Source: Deltaproteobacteria bacterium (GTDB lineage: Bacteria; Desulfobacterota; Desulfobacteria; Desulfobacterales; ETH-SRB1). From it: a stretch of 35,434 nucleotides of DNA. Position numbers and translations under genes: made by a program. The notes beneath the pieces were generated by a model. It ran no database searches and had not been told where the DNA came from. It saw only the letters and a program-made list of their open reading frames with translations. The DNA is taken from the NCBI GenBank assembly GCA_019314185.1, contig JAFCZU010000003.1, positions 1 to 35,434 on the forward strand, read 5' to 3'. Below, piece by piece: positions 25,200-33,271 of this stretch. Positions within the stretch are counted from its first letter, which is position 1, and each line of letters opens with the position of its first letter.

Positions 25200-25228
25200 T
25201 CACCATTGAGCTTTTTGCTCAATGGTGA
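25200..25228. terminator. Perfect hairpin between converging EEP and bactofilin genes
   Basis: TCACCATTGAGC (25200-25211) and GCTCAATGGTGA (25217-25228) pair perfectly over 12 bp with a TTTTT loop. It lies 3 nt after the EEP stop and 3 nt after the bactofilin stop on the other strand. Only weak T-tracts follow, but the position suggests a bidirectional terminator. Confidence 0.75.
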
Positions 25229-25230
25229 CA

Positions 25231-25575
25231 CTACTTCTTTGTCTTTTGCGCTACAGTACATGCCGCAGCAGCATTTAATTTCCCTCCAGACTCAACAATA
25301 AGATTATTATAAACCACTTTACCCGTACAACTTCCGGTGGAAAGTATTATCAGCTGGTTTGAAACCTCTAATTCTCCATCAAATATTCCCCCTATGGTAA
25401 TACTCGTCGCCTTTGTATCTGCACAAACAACCCCTTCTTCAGCGACAATAACGGTTTCACCAACAAGCGTTCCCTTCACTGTCCCTTTTATTACCAATTT
25501 CCCTTTGGCAGAAATCGTGCCATCTACAATCAATCCCTTATCAATAATAGAAATATTTTCAGTTTTATTCCACAC
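25231..25575 (-). CDS. Bactofilin (CcmA-like)
   Basis: A 114-residue protein almost wholly made of the bactofilin right-handed beta-helix: SIIDKGLIVDGTISAKGKLV, then IKGTVKGTLVGE, VIVAEEGVVCADTKATSITI and GGIFDGELEVSNQLII, each turn with the family G-x-hydrophobic pattern. Bactofilins polymerise without nucleotide and scaffold local cell-wall synthesis. The GTG start has AGGAG 7 nt upstream. It lies 75 nt after a Csd4-like carboxypeptidase, and a Csd6-like gene is further upstream, as with CcmA in the Helicobacter shape pathway. The Lys-rich tail (VAQKTKK) is short. Confidence 0.93.
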   Translation of the reverse strand: MWNKTENISIIDKGLIVDGTISAKGKLVIKGTVKGTLVGETVIVAEEGVVCADTKATSITIGGIFDGELEVSNQLIILSTGSCTGKVVYNNLIVESGGKLNAAAACTVAQKTKK

Positions 25576-25650
25576 AATATATCTCCTGTATAAAAAATCA
25601 AAACCGGTTCAGGTTCTACAGAAATGCAATCCGTATGTAAATTCAGCAAG

Positions 25651-27192
25651 TTATTGCAAAACAGGTTCTTCAATCTCTACGAATAATTCTCCTGCTTTTT
25701 GATTTTTGTATGTAACTATCACCTTATATTTTAATCCCTTTTTATCCAGCGAATAATTCTTCCAGAGATCTTTGGCAGTATCAATTACATATCCCCTGTC
25801 TTCCCCAGTATTGTTGGCCGTATTACTTACAAAGCCTTTAAAGTTTACAATCATATCCGAAGGATCTCCAGGACCTCCGATTACATCTACAATTTCAAAG
25901 ATGTCGCCTTTTATTAGTTTGGCACAATCATTGTTCTTATAAATTATTTTTTTACAGTTAATTTTGACCTTAAAAGAATCTACATAAGGCTTCAATGTTA
26001 GTTCCTTTGAAACCGATATACCCTTAGCCATTATTCGATGACTTTTACCAGGCACTATATAAACACTTCCACATGGGAAATAATCCTTTCTTGCAACAAT
26101 TCTTGTCGGCCCTGTTATCCTGATTTTCTTCCGCATATCTCTTATACTTCCATAACCAATAACATCAGCAGAAAGTCCTCGTTCGTAGTTTGTCTCAATA
26201 TGAGATATCATAATATTATCATTGGAGTTAATATGAAGCGTCTCCTGGTTTTTAACAACAATCGGCAAAGAATTATTTATAGATATAACAAGATAATCCA
26301 GCACAGGTTTATCAAGGTTAAGACCGGGGGTCTCTGGAATAATATCAAATTTTTCCATAAAGGCATTTATTGCAAGGTTATGATGGCGCACCTTCAACTC
26401 CAGGGGAAGCGATTTGCTTGTCTCAATACCAAATGCCGGTATGCCGCATGTATATAAAGCATAATATGTAGCAGATTTACGCTGTTCCTTATGCAGGGAT
26501 TTTTTGTCAGCAGTTTTGTGATTGTTAAAATGAAAATAGTTAAGAGGATTTTTAATATTCTTGTTAATTTTATCCGCTACCCAGTTCGCCATAGCGCCAA
26601 GCTTGATAACTTTTTCTGTTTCAGGATTAATATAGACTCCACAATCTGAGATAATCGACTGTCCGTATTTCTTCGGATTTCTATCAGAACTTTCCCATTT
26701 TTCTGAATAAAAACCTGAGCCATCGTGCAGATTGAGCAGACAACTGCTTTCATCGATTAATTTTTTTAAGATTTCAACGATTTTGGTTTCATAATTATTT
26801 TTAAGATCTTTCCCGAACTTTCGATTCATATCGTCATTTATCTTGCGCCGGCACAAAACAATAGACTTAAAATTGGCTCTTGGAACTACAATAAGGTTTC
26901 CTTTAGATAGACTAATATCTGCATAATGATCTGCTGAAAGAAACCCTCCCGGCTCATCACCCTGAATTCCACCTATTAAAAGAAGTGTTTTCCCAGGCAT
27001 CTTGCCATATATTTTGTATATATCAAGCTCATGATCGGTGCCTTCAAAAAAAACAGTGTGTACTTTTTTTTGCGCCCAAACAAAATCCGGCCAAGCAACA
27101 TCCGACAGGATAAAAACAAGCATAATCGAAAAAACAACAATTATGGTTTTACACACCGGACAAATTATTGATTGCACGTTTCTATGAAACAA
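25651..27192 (-). CDS. M99-family murein carboxypeptidase, Csd4/Pgp1-like
   Basis: A secreted zinc carboxypeptidase of about 513 residues. An N-terminal hydrophobic signal segment is followed by the peptidase domain beginning TVFFEGTDHELDIYKIYGKM. Zinc ligands match the unusual M99 set: Gln and Glu in IGGIQGDEPGG and His in LLNLHDGSGF; FGIETSKSLP supplies the likely catalytic Glu. Csd4 trims the muropeptide tripeptide to a dipeptide and is required for helical shape in Helicobacter. The C-terminal ~200 residues carry beta-rich domains as in Csd4. The TTG at 27192 is favoured because AAGGA lies 8 nt upstream; the frame opens at another TTG at 27216. A composite repeat lies just upstream, between this gene and the coiled-coil gene. 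Confidence 0.85.
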   Translation of the reverse strand: MFHRNVQSIICPVCKTIIVVFSIMLVFILSDVAWPDFVWAQKKVHTVFFEGTDHELDIYKIYGKMPGKTLLLIGGIQGDEPGGFLSADHYADISLSKGNLIVVPRANFKSIVLCRRKINDDMNRKFGKDLKNNYETKIVEILKKLIDESSCLLNLHDGSGFYSEKWESSDRNPKKYGQSIISDCGVYINPETEKVIKLGAMANWVADKINKNIKNPLNYFHFNNHKTADKKSLHKEQRKSATYYALYTCGIPAFGIETSKSLPLELKVRHHNLAINAFMEKFDIIPETPGLNLDKPVLDYLVISINNSLPIVVKNQETLHINSNDNIMISHIETNYERGLSADVIGYGSIRDMRKKIRITGPTRIVARKDYFPCGSVYIVPGKSHRIMAKGISVSKELTLKPYVDSFKVKINCKKIIYKNNDCAKLIKGDIFEIVDVIGGPGDPSDMIVNFKGFVSNTANNTGEDRGYVIDTAKDLWKNYSLDKKGLKYKVIVTYKNQKAGELFVEIEEPVLQ

Positions 27193-27218
27193 AATTAAAT
27201 CCTTATTATGGTTCAAAA

Positions 27219-27352
27219 GTAAAGCGTCTAAAGTGAGCTAAAGCTCCTAAAGCTATGGAGTCGCTTCGCTCCGTCTGTTTTTCCAGATTGCAGAGTAAAG
27301 CGACAACAACATTCATCATTCGACGTTGGACGTTCAATGTTCGACGTTTATC
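27219..27352. repeat. Composite repeat (GTGCCTAAAG, hairpin core, TTCGACG)
   Basis: Units AAAGCGTCTAAAGTGAGC and AAAGCTCCTAAAGC (27221-27254), the core GGAGTCGCTTCGCTCCGTCT (27257-27276), then ACATTCATCATTCGACGTTG and further TTCGACG units to 27350. This is the same order of parts as at 18105-18222, with about 40 nt nearly identical. It separates two genes of the shape module. Confidence 0.75.
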
Positions 27353-27365
27353 CATTCTCCCATTC

Positions 27366-28265
27366 TCATTCTAAGATATTCTCAATAACTTCTGTAATTT
27401 TTACCGGGTATTTCTTTTCCAGCAACAAATCCCCTTCTGTATTATAGACTAATATAGAAGCGTTACTAAACCGTTTTGGATTTGTGTCATTCTGTGCCTT
27501 GAACCTTACTGTTTTAAAACGATAAATAGAAAAATACTGTCCGTTTTTATAAAGCGAGGGCTTTCCTGAAACCATAGTAACACTGGGAAATATCAGATGG
27601 CTGCTATCATTTATATCATCATTTTTCAATATAACAAAAGCGTGTCCTGAGACAGGCTGAGAATCGGAAGATGTGTTTATTATTTTAAACTGCACTCTCA
27701 ATATGCTGCTGTCAGGTTCAAATAAAATTACGAAATCTTCAATTGAAACCACTGGCAGGCTTGCCGATCTTGCTGAATCTGTTTTTTCTTTCGGCTGCTT
27801 CTCGCTGATTAATAAAACTGTTTTATCAAAATCTGCCGAATCGGAACTGGTTTTAACGGATACTTTTGGGTCGATCGAACTATCGGAAGTTTCACCTGCC
27901 TGTTTTTTCTCAATGCCAACAAGGCTACCTTCGACCACGGATTTATCCAGAACAGAACGAACCATAAAAAGGTCCCTTTCCTCACGCAAAGCCGTAACCT
28001 GTTTTTTTGATATATCCAAAGCATTTCGCAACCCATCATTTTCTTTGCTTAAGTTTCCTGAAACAATCAATAAGTACGAAATTGAAACAACAACAATAAT
28101 CACTGTCAACAGCAATACTAACAGCAGTTCCTTAAGCCTTCCAATCGATATTGTCTTCCCATGATCTCCTATTGCCAAAAGAATCCATGAGTCAAACCTT
28201 TTTGATTGTTTTGGCAAAGACAACGTTTTTACAACTTTTTCCAAGTTTCCCGGTAGATTTTCCAT
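27366..28265 (-). CDS. Bitopic membrane protein with coiled coil, shape-module linked
   Basis: A 299-residue protein I do not recognise. Residues 1-44 are cytoplasmic (SWILLAIGDHGKTISIGRLK), 45-68 are one membrane helix (ELLLVLLLTVIIVVVSISYL), 70-105 a short coiled coil (SKENDGLRNALDISKKQVTA), 110-165 a low-complexity Ser/Lys/Asp linker, and 170-299 a beta-rich periplasmic domain (VVSIEDFVILFEPDSSILRV; YFSIYRFKTVRFKAQND). The ATG lies 37 nt inside the upstream YkuD gene, so the two are co-translated. By position and topology it could hold the peptidases to a cytoplasmic bactofilin, as membrane Csd proteins do. That role is inference. Confidence 0.8.
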   Translation of the reverse strand: MENLPGNLEKVVKTLSLPKQSKRFDSWILLAIGDHGKTISIGRLKELLLVLLLTVIIVVVSISYLLIVSGNLSKENDGLRNALDISKKQVTALREERDLFMVRSVLDKSVVEGSLVGIEKKQAGETSDSSIDPKVSVKTSSDSADFDKTVLLISEKQPKEKTDSARSASLPVVSIEDFVILFEPDSSILRVQFKIINTSSDSQPVSGHAFVILKNDDINDSSHLIFPSVTMVSGKPSLYKNGQYFSIYRFKTVRFKAQNDTNPKRFSNASILVYNTEGDLLLEKKYPVKITEVIENILE

Positions 28266-29605
28266 AACCCCTTTTCACGTATCAATATTAGCCGTTTTAT
28301 GCCTACTGCTTTAAAAACGTTGGATTTATAAGTTTGCACAAAAGAAACGTCAGCCCTCTTTCTACTTTTTTTAATAGTTAATTTGTTTTTTGAAACATTA
28401 ATAAAATTGTATTTTCGATTTAATCGTTTTTTATACTTAAGCCAGGACTTCAGATTCATGCCCTGAGACCGGAAATTGTCGGCATAATATTTGCTGTATG
28501 TTGTAATATCCTTAGCGGACCAGGCTTTCAGCCATCCATCAATCAGGTTTTCGATTTTATCTTTGTCTTCAAACCTTTTTTTCAGGTCGTAGCTTGCAGC
28601 AACAAGTGAATGTTTTTGTTTGAAACCACTATGACTTTTCGAAACAGACTGATACTCCTCGCCAACTATTTTGAATTGGCCTTTTTTGTCTGAAATATAA
28701 AACTTTTTGCGGCCAACCAATAAATCAATACCCGAAGAACTGACAAACTGATCAAACAAAACCATATAAATCCCGTTATGTCTGAAGATTGAATTCTTTT
28801 TCAGATCAACAGACAACTTCAGATCAGATGCATGAAAACTCTTTTTAATCCCGATCCAGTCAGACCACCACGAAATATCAGGAACATATTCATGGCTGTA
28901 AAAATTCAAATATTCATGATAAGTGCCTTTTTCAAGCGCATCTTTCCATTGTAAAACAAACTTCAATATGGAATCTTTAATTTTTTTATTGCAATCTGCA
29001 GATACAAAGGAAAGCTTATCCACAATAACAATCGGAGTTTTATTTAAATCTATATATTTTGCCAACCTGTCAATATCATTATTTGCAAGAACGATACAGC
29101 CATTGGAATCCATCGGTTTTATAAGTTTATCTGTTCCATGAAGCCAGATCGAATAACCATTACGACCTTCAATCCGATCAAAAAGATTAGGATAATCTAT
29201 AGGAAAGGCCCTTGTTCCATATACAGGTGAAAGATCGCTTTTATTAAATTTTCTTGTAAAAAAATATATGCCTTCAGGTGTCTTTTTGTCTCCGGAACAA
29301 GATTTATCTCCGGCGACTTCGCCGGTTGAACAATTAAAACGTAATTTTTCATTAAATGTGCCATCATAAGTATATAAAAATAGTTGCTGGGTATTTTTTT
29401 CGACAATAATCCCATATCCAGCGTCTTTTTCCACATCAAATGAAAGAAAGACCTCTGGTATGCGCACTTGATTTGTCTGAATTTCCGCAGTGGCCAGCAA
29501 ATACTTTGTCCCGATATTTTTGCCATGAAATGCAAGAGCAGACGGACTTATTAAAAGCAAAGCAAAAAGCCATATAAGAAATTTCAGTGATTTCAGTGAC
29601 TTCAT
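28229..29605 (-). CDS. L,D-transpeptidase-fold peptidase (YkuD) with two NTF2-like domains, Csd6/Pgp2-like
   Basis: A secreted protein of 458 residues from the ATG at 29605, which starts a clear signal peptide (MKSLKSLKFLIWLFALLLIS, PSALA). The YkuD domain (about 65-200) has GYGIIVEKNTQQLFLY, WLHGTDK with His 156, and the catalytic block PMDSNGCIVLANND with Cys 170. Two NTF2-like alpha+beta repeats follow (about 208-325 and 350-458; the second ends LILIREKGLWKIYRETWKK). Helicobacter Csd6 and Campylobacter Pgp2 combine YkuD with an NTF2-like domain and act as L,D-carboxypeptidases cutting tetrapeptides to tripeptides, the substrate of Csd4. The frame opens 47 codons earlier at 29746, but most of that stretch is dispersed repeat sequence, so the later start is preferred. 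Confidence 0.87.
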   Translation of the reverse strand: MKSLKSLKFLIWLFALLLISPSALAFHGKNIGTKYLLATAEIQTNQVRIPEVFLSFDVEKDAGYGIIVEKNTQQLFLYTYDGTFNEKLRFNCSTGEVAGDKSCSGDKKTPEGIYFFTRKFNKSDLSPVYGTRAFPIDYPNLFDRIEGRNGYSIWLHGTDKLIKPMDSNGCIVLANNDIDRLAKYIDLNKTPIVIVDKLSFVSADCNKKIKDSILKFVLQWKDALEKGTYHEYLNFYSHEYVPDISWWSDWIGIKKSFHASDLKLSVDLKKNSIFRHNGIYMVLFDQFVSSSGIDLLVGRKKFYISDKKGQFKIVGEEYQSVSKSHSGFKQKHSLVAASYDLKKRFEDKDKIENLIDGWLKAWSAKDITTYSKYYADNFRSQGMNLKSWLKYKKRLNRKYNFINVSKNKLTIKKSRKRADVSFVQTYKSNVFKAVGIKRLILIREKGLWKIYRETWKKL

Positions 29606-29668
29606 ATAATCAATCAAATTTATATTTATTGTCTCTTTTCTAATTGAATGTTGGCTCATTAGAGATGA

Positions 29669-29746
29669 GACCTTTGGAAAATGCTCAATTTTGCCTGCCC
29701 CGTTAAATCTGTTTTTATATTTAAGCCTGATGCAGTAATTTTGCAA
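29669..29746. repeat. Dispersed repeat, CCTTTGGAAAATG family (copy 1)
   Basis: CCTTTGGAAAATGCTCAATT followed ~35 nt later by TATATTTAAGCCTGATGCAG. The same two blocks, similarly spaced and in the same orientation, occur at 32156-32225. The two copies bracket ruvCAB. Confidence 0.65.
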
Positions 29747-29754
29747 AAAACTTA

Positions 29755-30719
29755 CTAAAACATCTTCTCTTGAACACTAAATCCAAGATGTTTGTATGCT
29801 GCATCTGAAGCCTTTCTGCCTGAAGATGTTCTAATAATAAAGCCGATTTTCAGCATATAAGGCTCAACAACATCCACAAGTGTATCGGTTTCTTCCTGAA
29901 GTGTGGCGGAAATAGCTTCAATACCAACCGGGCCTCCATGATAAAACTCAATTATTGTTTTCTGGTGATCCTGCCATCAGCTCTAACCTGCACATAGTCC
30001 CTGACACGTTTTAACAATCTATTAACAATTCTCGGAGTTCCTCTGGATCTTTTCGAAAGCTCACCCGCTCCTTTGTCGTCGATATCAACTTTCAGCAAAG
30101 CAGCTGAACGCCTGGAAATTCGTACCAGATCCTTTTCCTCATAAAAATCAAGACTTCTTAAAATACCAAACCTGTCCCGCAAAGGCGCAGATAACAAACC
30201 AACACGTGTGGTTGCTCCAATAAGAGTAAAGCGCTTCAGGCGATATCTATGACTCCGCGCATGCGCCCCCTTGTCAAATACAAAATCAACGGCAAAATCC
30301 TCCATGGCAGGATATAAAAACTCTTCCACTGTCTTTGGAGTACGATGTATCTCATCAACAAACAGGATATCACCCTCTTCAAGATGGGTAAGAATACCGA
30401 TAAGATCTCCCCCTTTTTCGAGAGCAGGCCCTGAAGTAACAGTGAGGTTACCTCCCATTTCATTAGCAATAATATGGGCCAGAGTAGTTTTCCCAAGCCC
30501 TGGAGGTCCATGAAAAAGGATATGATCTATAGGCTCTTCACGCTGCAAAGCAGCTTCAATCGCAATCTTAAGTGTTTCAACGACCTCTGCCTGACCAACA
30601 TAATCAGAAAGTCGTTCAGGACGCAAAGAGAGAATTTCAGGTTCCTGGTCAACAGGCAGACATGATCCAGTAAGCATACCATGTTTGTCAGAAGAATATG
30701 TCAGTATATCGTCTGTCAT
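29755..30719 (-). pseudogene. ruvB: Holliday-junction helicase RuvB, broken by internal deletion
   Basis: RuvB drives branch migration with RuvA. The readable frame from the ATG at 30719 gives 255 residues: [12 protein letters not shown], Walker [12 protein letters not shown], Walker B ILFVDEIH, sensor [19 protein letters not shown] and the arginine-finger region, then [18 protein letters not shown] and a stop at 29952. Immediately after, a second frame (29755-29961) encodes the missing C-terminus: [17 protein letters not shown], then [20 protein letters not shown]. About 25 codons of the linker between the AAA lid and the winged helix are absent and the frame is shifted. The truncated product keeps the ATPase but lacks the DNA-binding winged helix, so it should not support normal branch migration. 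An assembly error is the alternative. Confidence 0.85.
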
Positions 30720-30778
30720 TATTTGTACCTGTTTACATCTAAATTCAGGTTCAGGGTTCAAGGTCATCAGGCCCTGTG

Positions 30779-31396
30779 TTACTGGTTCTCCGCAGCACGA
30801 TATACTTCTTCAAAAAGTTCTTCCGGTGTAGAAATAGAAATATTGCGCTTCATGGCTTCCAAAATCATCTTCCTTGCTTCAGCAGCTTTATAACCGAGCT
30901 GAGAAACAAGAACATCTAATACCTGCTCTGATAAGTCATACTTAACAGCCGACTCTTTTTCCTCTGATTTGCGGATTAATGCAAATTTGTCCATTTTGCC
31001 TTCAAGACTGGCGATGATTTTTTGAGCTGTTCTGTTACCAATGCCTTTTAATCGCTTCAGGGTGGCAACATCTTTTGATTCAATGGCTCTTGCTATTTCA
31101 CGAACAGGAATAGTCAGCGCTTGCACCGCTTTCAATGGCCCGACACCTTCAACCGAAATAAAATATTTGAAAAATTCTCTTTCCACCTCAAGATTAAAAC
31201 CGATCAACACAGGCTTTGGTTGTCTTTCCGTCTGTTGATAATAAATATAAAAAGAAAGTTCTTTACCAATCTCCTTTGACCGCAAGGTTTCCATCACAAA
31301 TGCGGGAAGCAGGATTTCATACCCAAGCTGATTAGCAAGAAGAAGTATCTGGTCATTTTCTTTCTTTAAAAGTTTACCTTCAATATATCCTATCAT
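30779..31396 (-). CDS. ruvA: Holliday-junction branch-migration protein RuvA
   Basis: 205 residues, normal length. The N-terminal OB fold is [20 protein letters not shown]; the helix-hairpin-helix part contains [20 protein letters not shown] and [20 protein letters not shown]; the C-terminal domain III ([20 protein letters not shown]), which contacts RuvB, is intact. It lies upstream of the broken ruvB, 59 nt before its ATG, and downstream of ruvC. The tetramer it forms would bind the four-way junction. Confidence 0.97.
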   Translation of the reverse strand: MIGYIEGKLLKKENDQILLLANQLGYEILLPAFVMETLRSKEIGKELSFYIYYQQTERQPKPVLIGFNLEVEREFFKYFISVEGVGPLKAVQALTIPVREIARAIESKDVATLKRLKGIGNRTAQKIIASLEGKMDKFALIRKSEEKESAVKYDLSEQVLDVLVSQLGYKAAEARKMILEAMKRNISISTPEELFEEVYRAAENQ

Positions 31397-31426
31397 ATTC
31401 TTTTATTATAATATCAAGTTAGCGCA

Positions 31427-31650
31427 CCTTCGGTGCGGATATAAGATAAGTGAGCTAAAGTATATTAAAGTGCCTAAAGTTAAGGAACGCGCCTTCGGCG
31501 CTGCCAATCTTAATTTTTTCTCACCATATAACTTTGCTCACTTTGTTTCTATCTGAACTTATAACGCATACCCTGAAAATCTATAGCACGCCGAAGGCGG
31601 ACCACAACTTTAGGCATTTTAGGCACTTTAGCTCACTTTAGGCACTTTTA
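31427..31650. repeat. Long inverted repeat of the GTGCCTAAAG family
   Basis: Arms at 31447-31481 and 31606-31640, each 35 nt of GAGCTAAAG / GTGCCTAAAG units, are inverted copies with a few mismatches and flank about 125 nt. The inside has short hairpins CGCCTTCGGCG (31490-31500) and CACGCCGAAGGCGG (31588-31601), and CGCACCTTCGGTGCG lies just outside at 31423-31437. It fills the ruvC-ruvA spacer. Confidence 0.8.
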
Positions 31651-32136
31651 CATCATGTCTTCATATCGATAAAGGCCAATGAGAGCGAGGCCTAATGCAT
31701 CTGAAGCATGGTAAGGCCTGATTGGGTCAGGCAGGTTTAATAAATGCCTGACCGTTTTTTCAAGCTGCATCTTGCTTGCATTGCCGTTTCCTGTCAAAAC
31801 CTGCTTGGCTTCACGAACAGGAACCTCTGCGACAGGCACGTTAACATGACATCCGGCAAGGAGAATTACACCTGTAACTTTGCCCAATGTTATACCGGCA
31901 TTAGGATATTTAGTCAGAGAAAATATATCTTCTACAACCATAATATCCGGTTTTTCATCTTCTAAAACTTTAAGAAGCCTGGAAAAAATTTGATTGAGGC
32001 GGGCTGACAATGAAGTATTTTTTGAAGTGTTAATGCTGCCATAGGAACAACCATTAATCTTTAACCCTCTTCCAATAACAACACCAATACCTGTTGCAGC
32101 TAAACCTGGATCTATACCGATAGTCTTGATAATCAT
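31648..32136 (-). CDS. ruvC: Holliday-junction resolvase RuvC
   Basis: 162 residues, normal length for RuvC. The four acidic or His catalytic positions are visible: Asp9 in GIDPGLAATG, Glu69 in VVEDIF, and His143 and Asp146 in HASDALGLAL. It cuts symmetric nicks in Holliday junctions processed by RuvAB. It is first in a ruvC-ruvA-ruvB order on the minus strand, but a 250-nt repeat-filled spacer separates it from ruvA. The ATG has no strong ribosome site. Confidence 0.97.
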   Translation of the reverse strand: MIIKTIGIDPGLAATGIGVVIGRGLKINGCSYGSINTSKNTSLSARLNQIFSRLLKVLEDEKPDIMVVEDIFSLTKYPNAGITLGKVTGVILLAGCHVNVPVAEVPVREAKQVLTGNGNASKMQLEKTVRHLLNLPDPIRPYHASDALGLALIGLYRYEDMM

Positions 32137-32155
32137 ATACTCATAAAATTGTCGA

Positions 32156-32225
32156 AACCTTTGGAAAATGTTTAATTTTGAATTAAAAACTCAAACTTAT
32201 ATTTAAGCCTAATCAGAAATTAACA
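32156..32225. repeat. Dispersed repeat, CCTTTGGAAAATG family (copy 2)
   Basis: CCTTTGGAAAATGTTTAATT and then TATATTTAAGCCTAATCAG, a direct copy of the element at 29669-29746. It is upstream of ruvC, whereas the other copy is downstream of ruvB. Confidence 0.65.
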
Positions 32226-32343
32226 AACTCATTTTTACTACGGAGCAGACAGGCAATTAAATTATAGAACCTACTTTTTTGAGTTTGCAAATTTCTATTT
32301 AATGCAAAAAGTTGAAGAGAATGAAGAGTTTTGCAAAGATCTT

Positions 32344-33177
32344 TCAAAATCCCTTTAACTTCTGTTTCGCAATCTTTGCCTCATTAGATTTTGGATGTTT
32401 TGCTATTAATTCTTTTAAAACAAGACGGGCATTCCCCTTGTCCCCAAGCTTCAGAAAGGCAAATCCCTGTTTTAACAAAGAAGCCGAAACTTTATTTCCT
32501 TTTGGGTATCCTTCCATTACCTTCTGGTATTCTAATATTGCGTTTTCATAATATTTTCCACGATAATATATCTCACCGATCCAGAATTGAGCATTATCGG
32601 CATTTTTCGACTTTGGATATTTTTTTATAAGTTTTTTAAAACCTTCAGATGCAGCTTCAAGGTCGCCTTGATCAAATGCCTTTTTAGCTGATATGTAAAT
32701 CTCATTTTCTGAAAGATCCTTTTCATCCCCGCCCGTACCCTCAATTACCTGACCAGCTTCGGAAGGTTCAAGATTTAAATACTTTTCTATATATATAATA
32801 CGATCCTTATTTAAACTTGCGATATTCTCTATTTTATCTAAATTATTCTTTGTTTTTTTATCCGAAGCTTCAATATTCTCCACTTTCCGTTTTAACAGAT
32901 AGTCGGTTTCCTCCAGTTTTCCGTTCAAGGTACGAATATCCTCACTAAACTTATTGAGCATAACACGCAATTGAGCATATTGATTTCTGATACGACGTTC
33001 CTTTTCTTCCTGGATCTTGTCATACTCTTTAGTTAGAGACTTAATCCGCATGTCCTCAAATTCTTCTCTGCCCTGCTCGAGTACACCCACACGATCATAC
33101 AGTGAAATAACATCCTGCTGCAATGTACACCCGCACAACATTATAAGAGATATAATAAATACAACAATGAATTTCAT
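32344..33177 (-). CDS. cpoB: Tol-Pal system coordinator CpoB/YbgF
   Basis: A 277-residue periplasmic protein. The N-terminus VVFIISLIMLCGCTLQQD has a lipobox (LCGC), so a lipoprotein is likely here, unlike the soluble E. coli form. Residues 30-125 are a coiled coil (LYDRVGVLEQGREEFEDM, NGKLEETDYLLKRKVENIEA). Residues 150-277 are TPR units typical of YbgF: YISAKKAFDQGDLEAASEGF, QFWIGEIYYRGKYYENAILE, ASLLKQGFAFLKLGDKGNAR. CpoB links the Tol machinery with peptidoglycan synthesis during division. It lies 94 nt after pal, in the tolB-pal-cpoB order usual for the operon. Confidence 0.93.
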   Translation of the reverse strand: MKFIVVFIISLIMLCGCTLQQDVISLYDRVGVLEQGREEFEDMRIKSLTKEYDKIQEEKERRIRNQYAQLRVMLNKFSEDIRTLNGKLEETDYLLKRKVENIEASDKKTKNNLDKIENIASLNKDRIIYIEKYLNLEPSEAGQVIEGTGGDEKDLSENEIYISAKKAFDQGDLEAASEGFKKLIKKYPKSKNADNAQFWIGEIYYRGKYYENAILEYQKVMEGYPKGNKVSASLLKQGFAFLKLGDKGNARLVLKELIAKHPKSNEAKIAKQKLKGF

Positions 33178-33231
33178 AGCAGACCGATAAAACTTTCTGG
33201 TTCCATACCCACTATCTTGCTCAAATAGTCA

Positions 33232-33245
33232 AGTAGTTAACTACT
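33232..33245. promoter_or_regulatory. Perfect 14-bp palindrome between pal and cpoB
   Basis: AGTAGTTAACTACT is perfectly symmetric and lies in the 94-nt pal-cpoB spacer. It could be an operator or merely a repeat remnant; a related TTAACTACTT occurs near 11867. Confidence 0.25.
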
Positions 33246-33271
33246 CGACAAATAATCCTATTCGACCGAAT

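Noticed and set aside
29659..29746. N-terminal extension of the YkuD protein to 29746
   Set aside because: The extra codons are largely the dispersed repeat also found at 32156-32225, and a proper signal peptide begins at the internal ATG at 29605.
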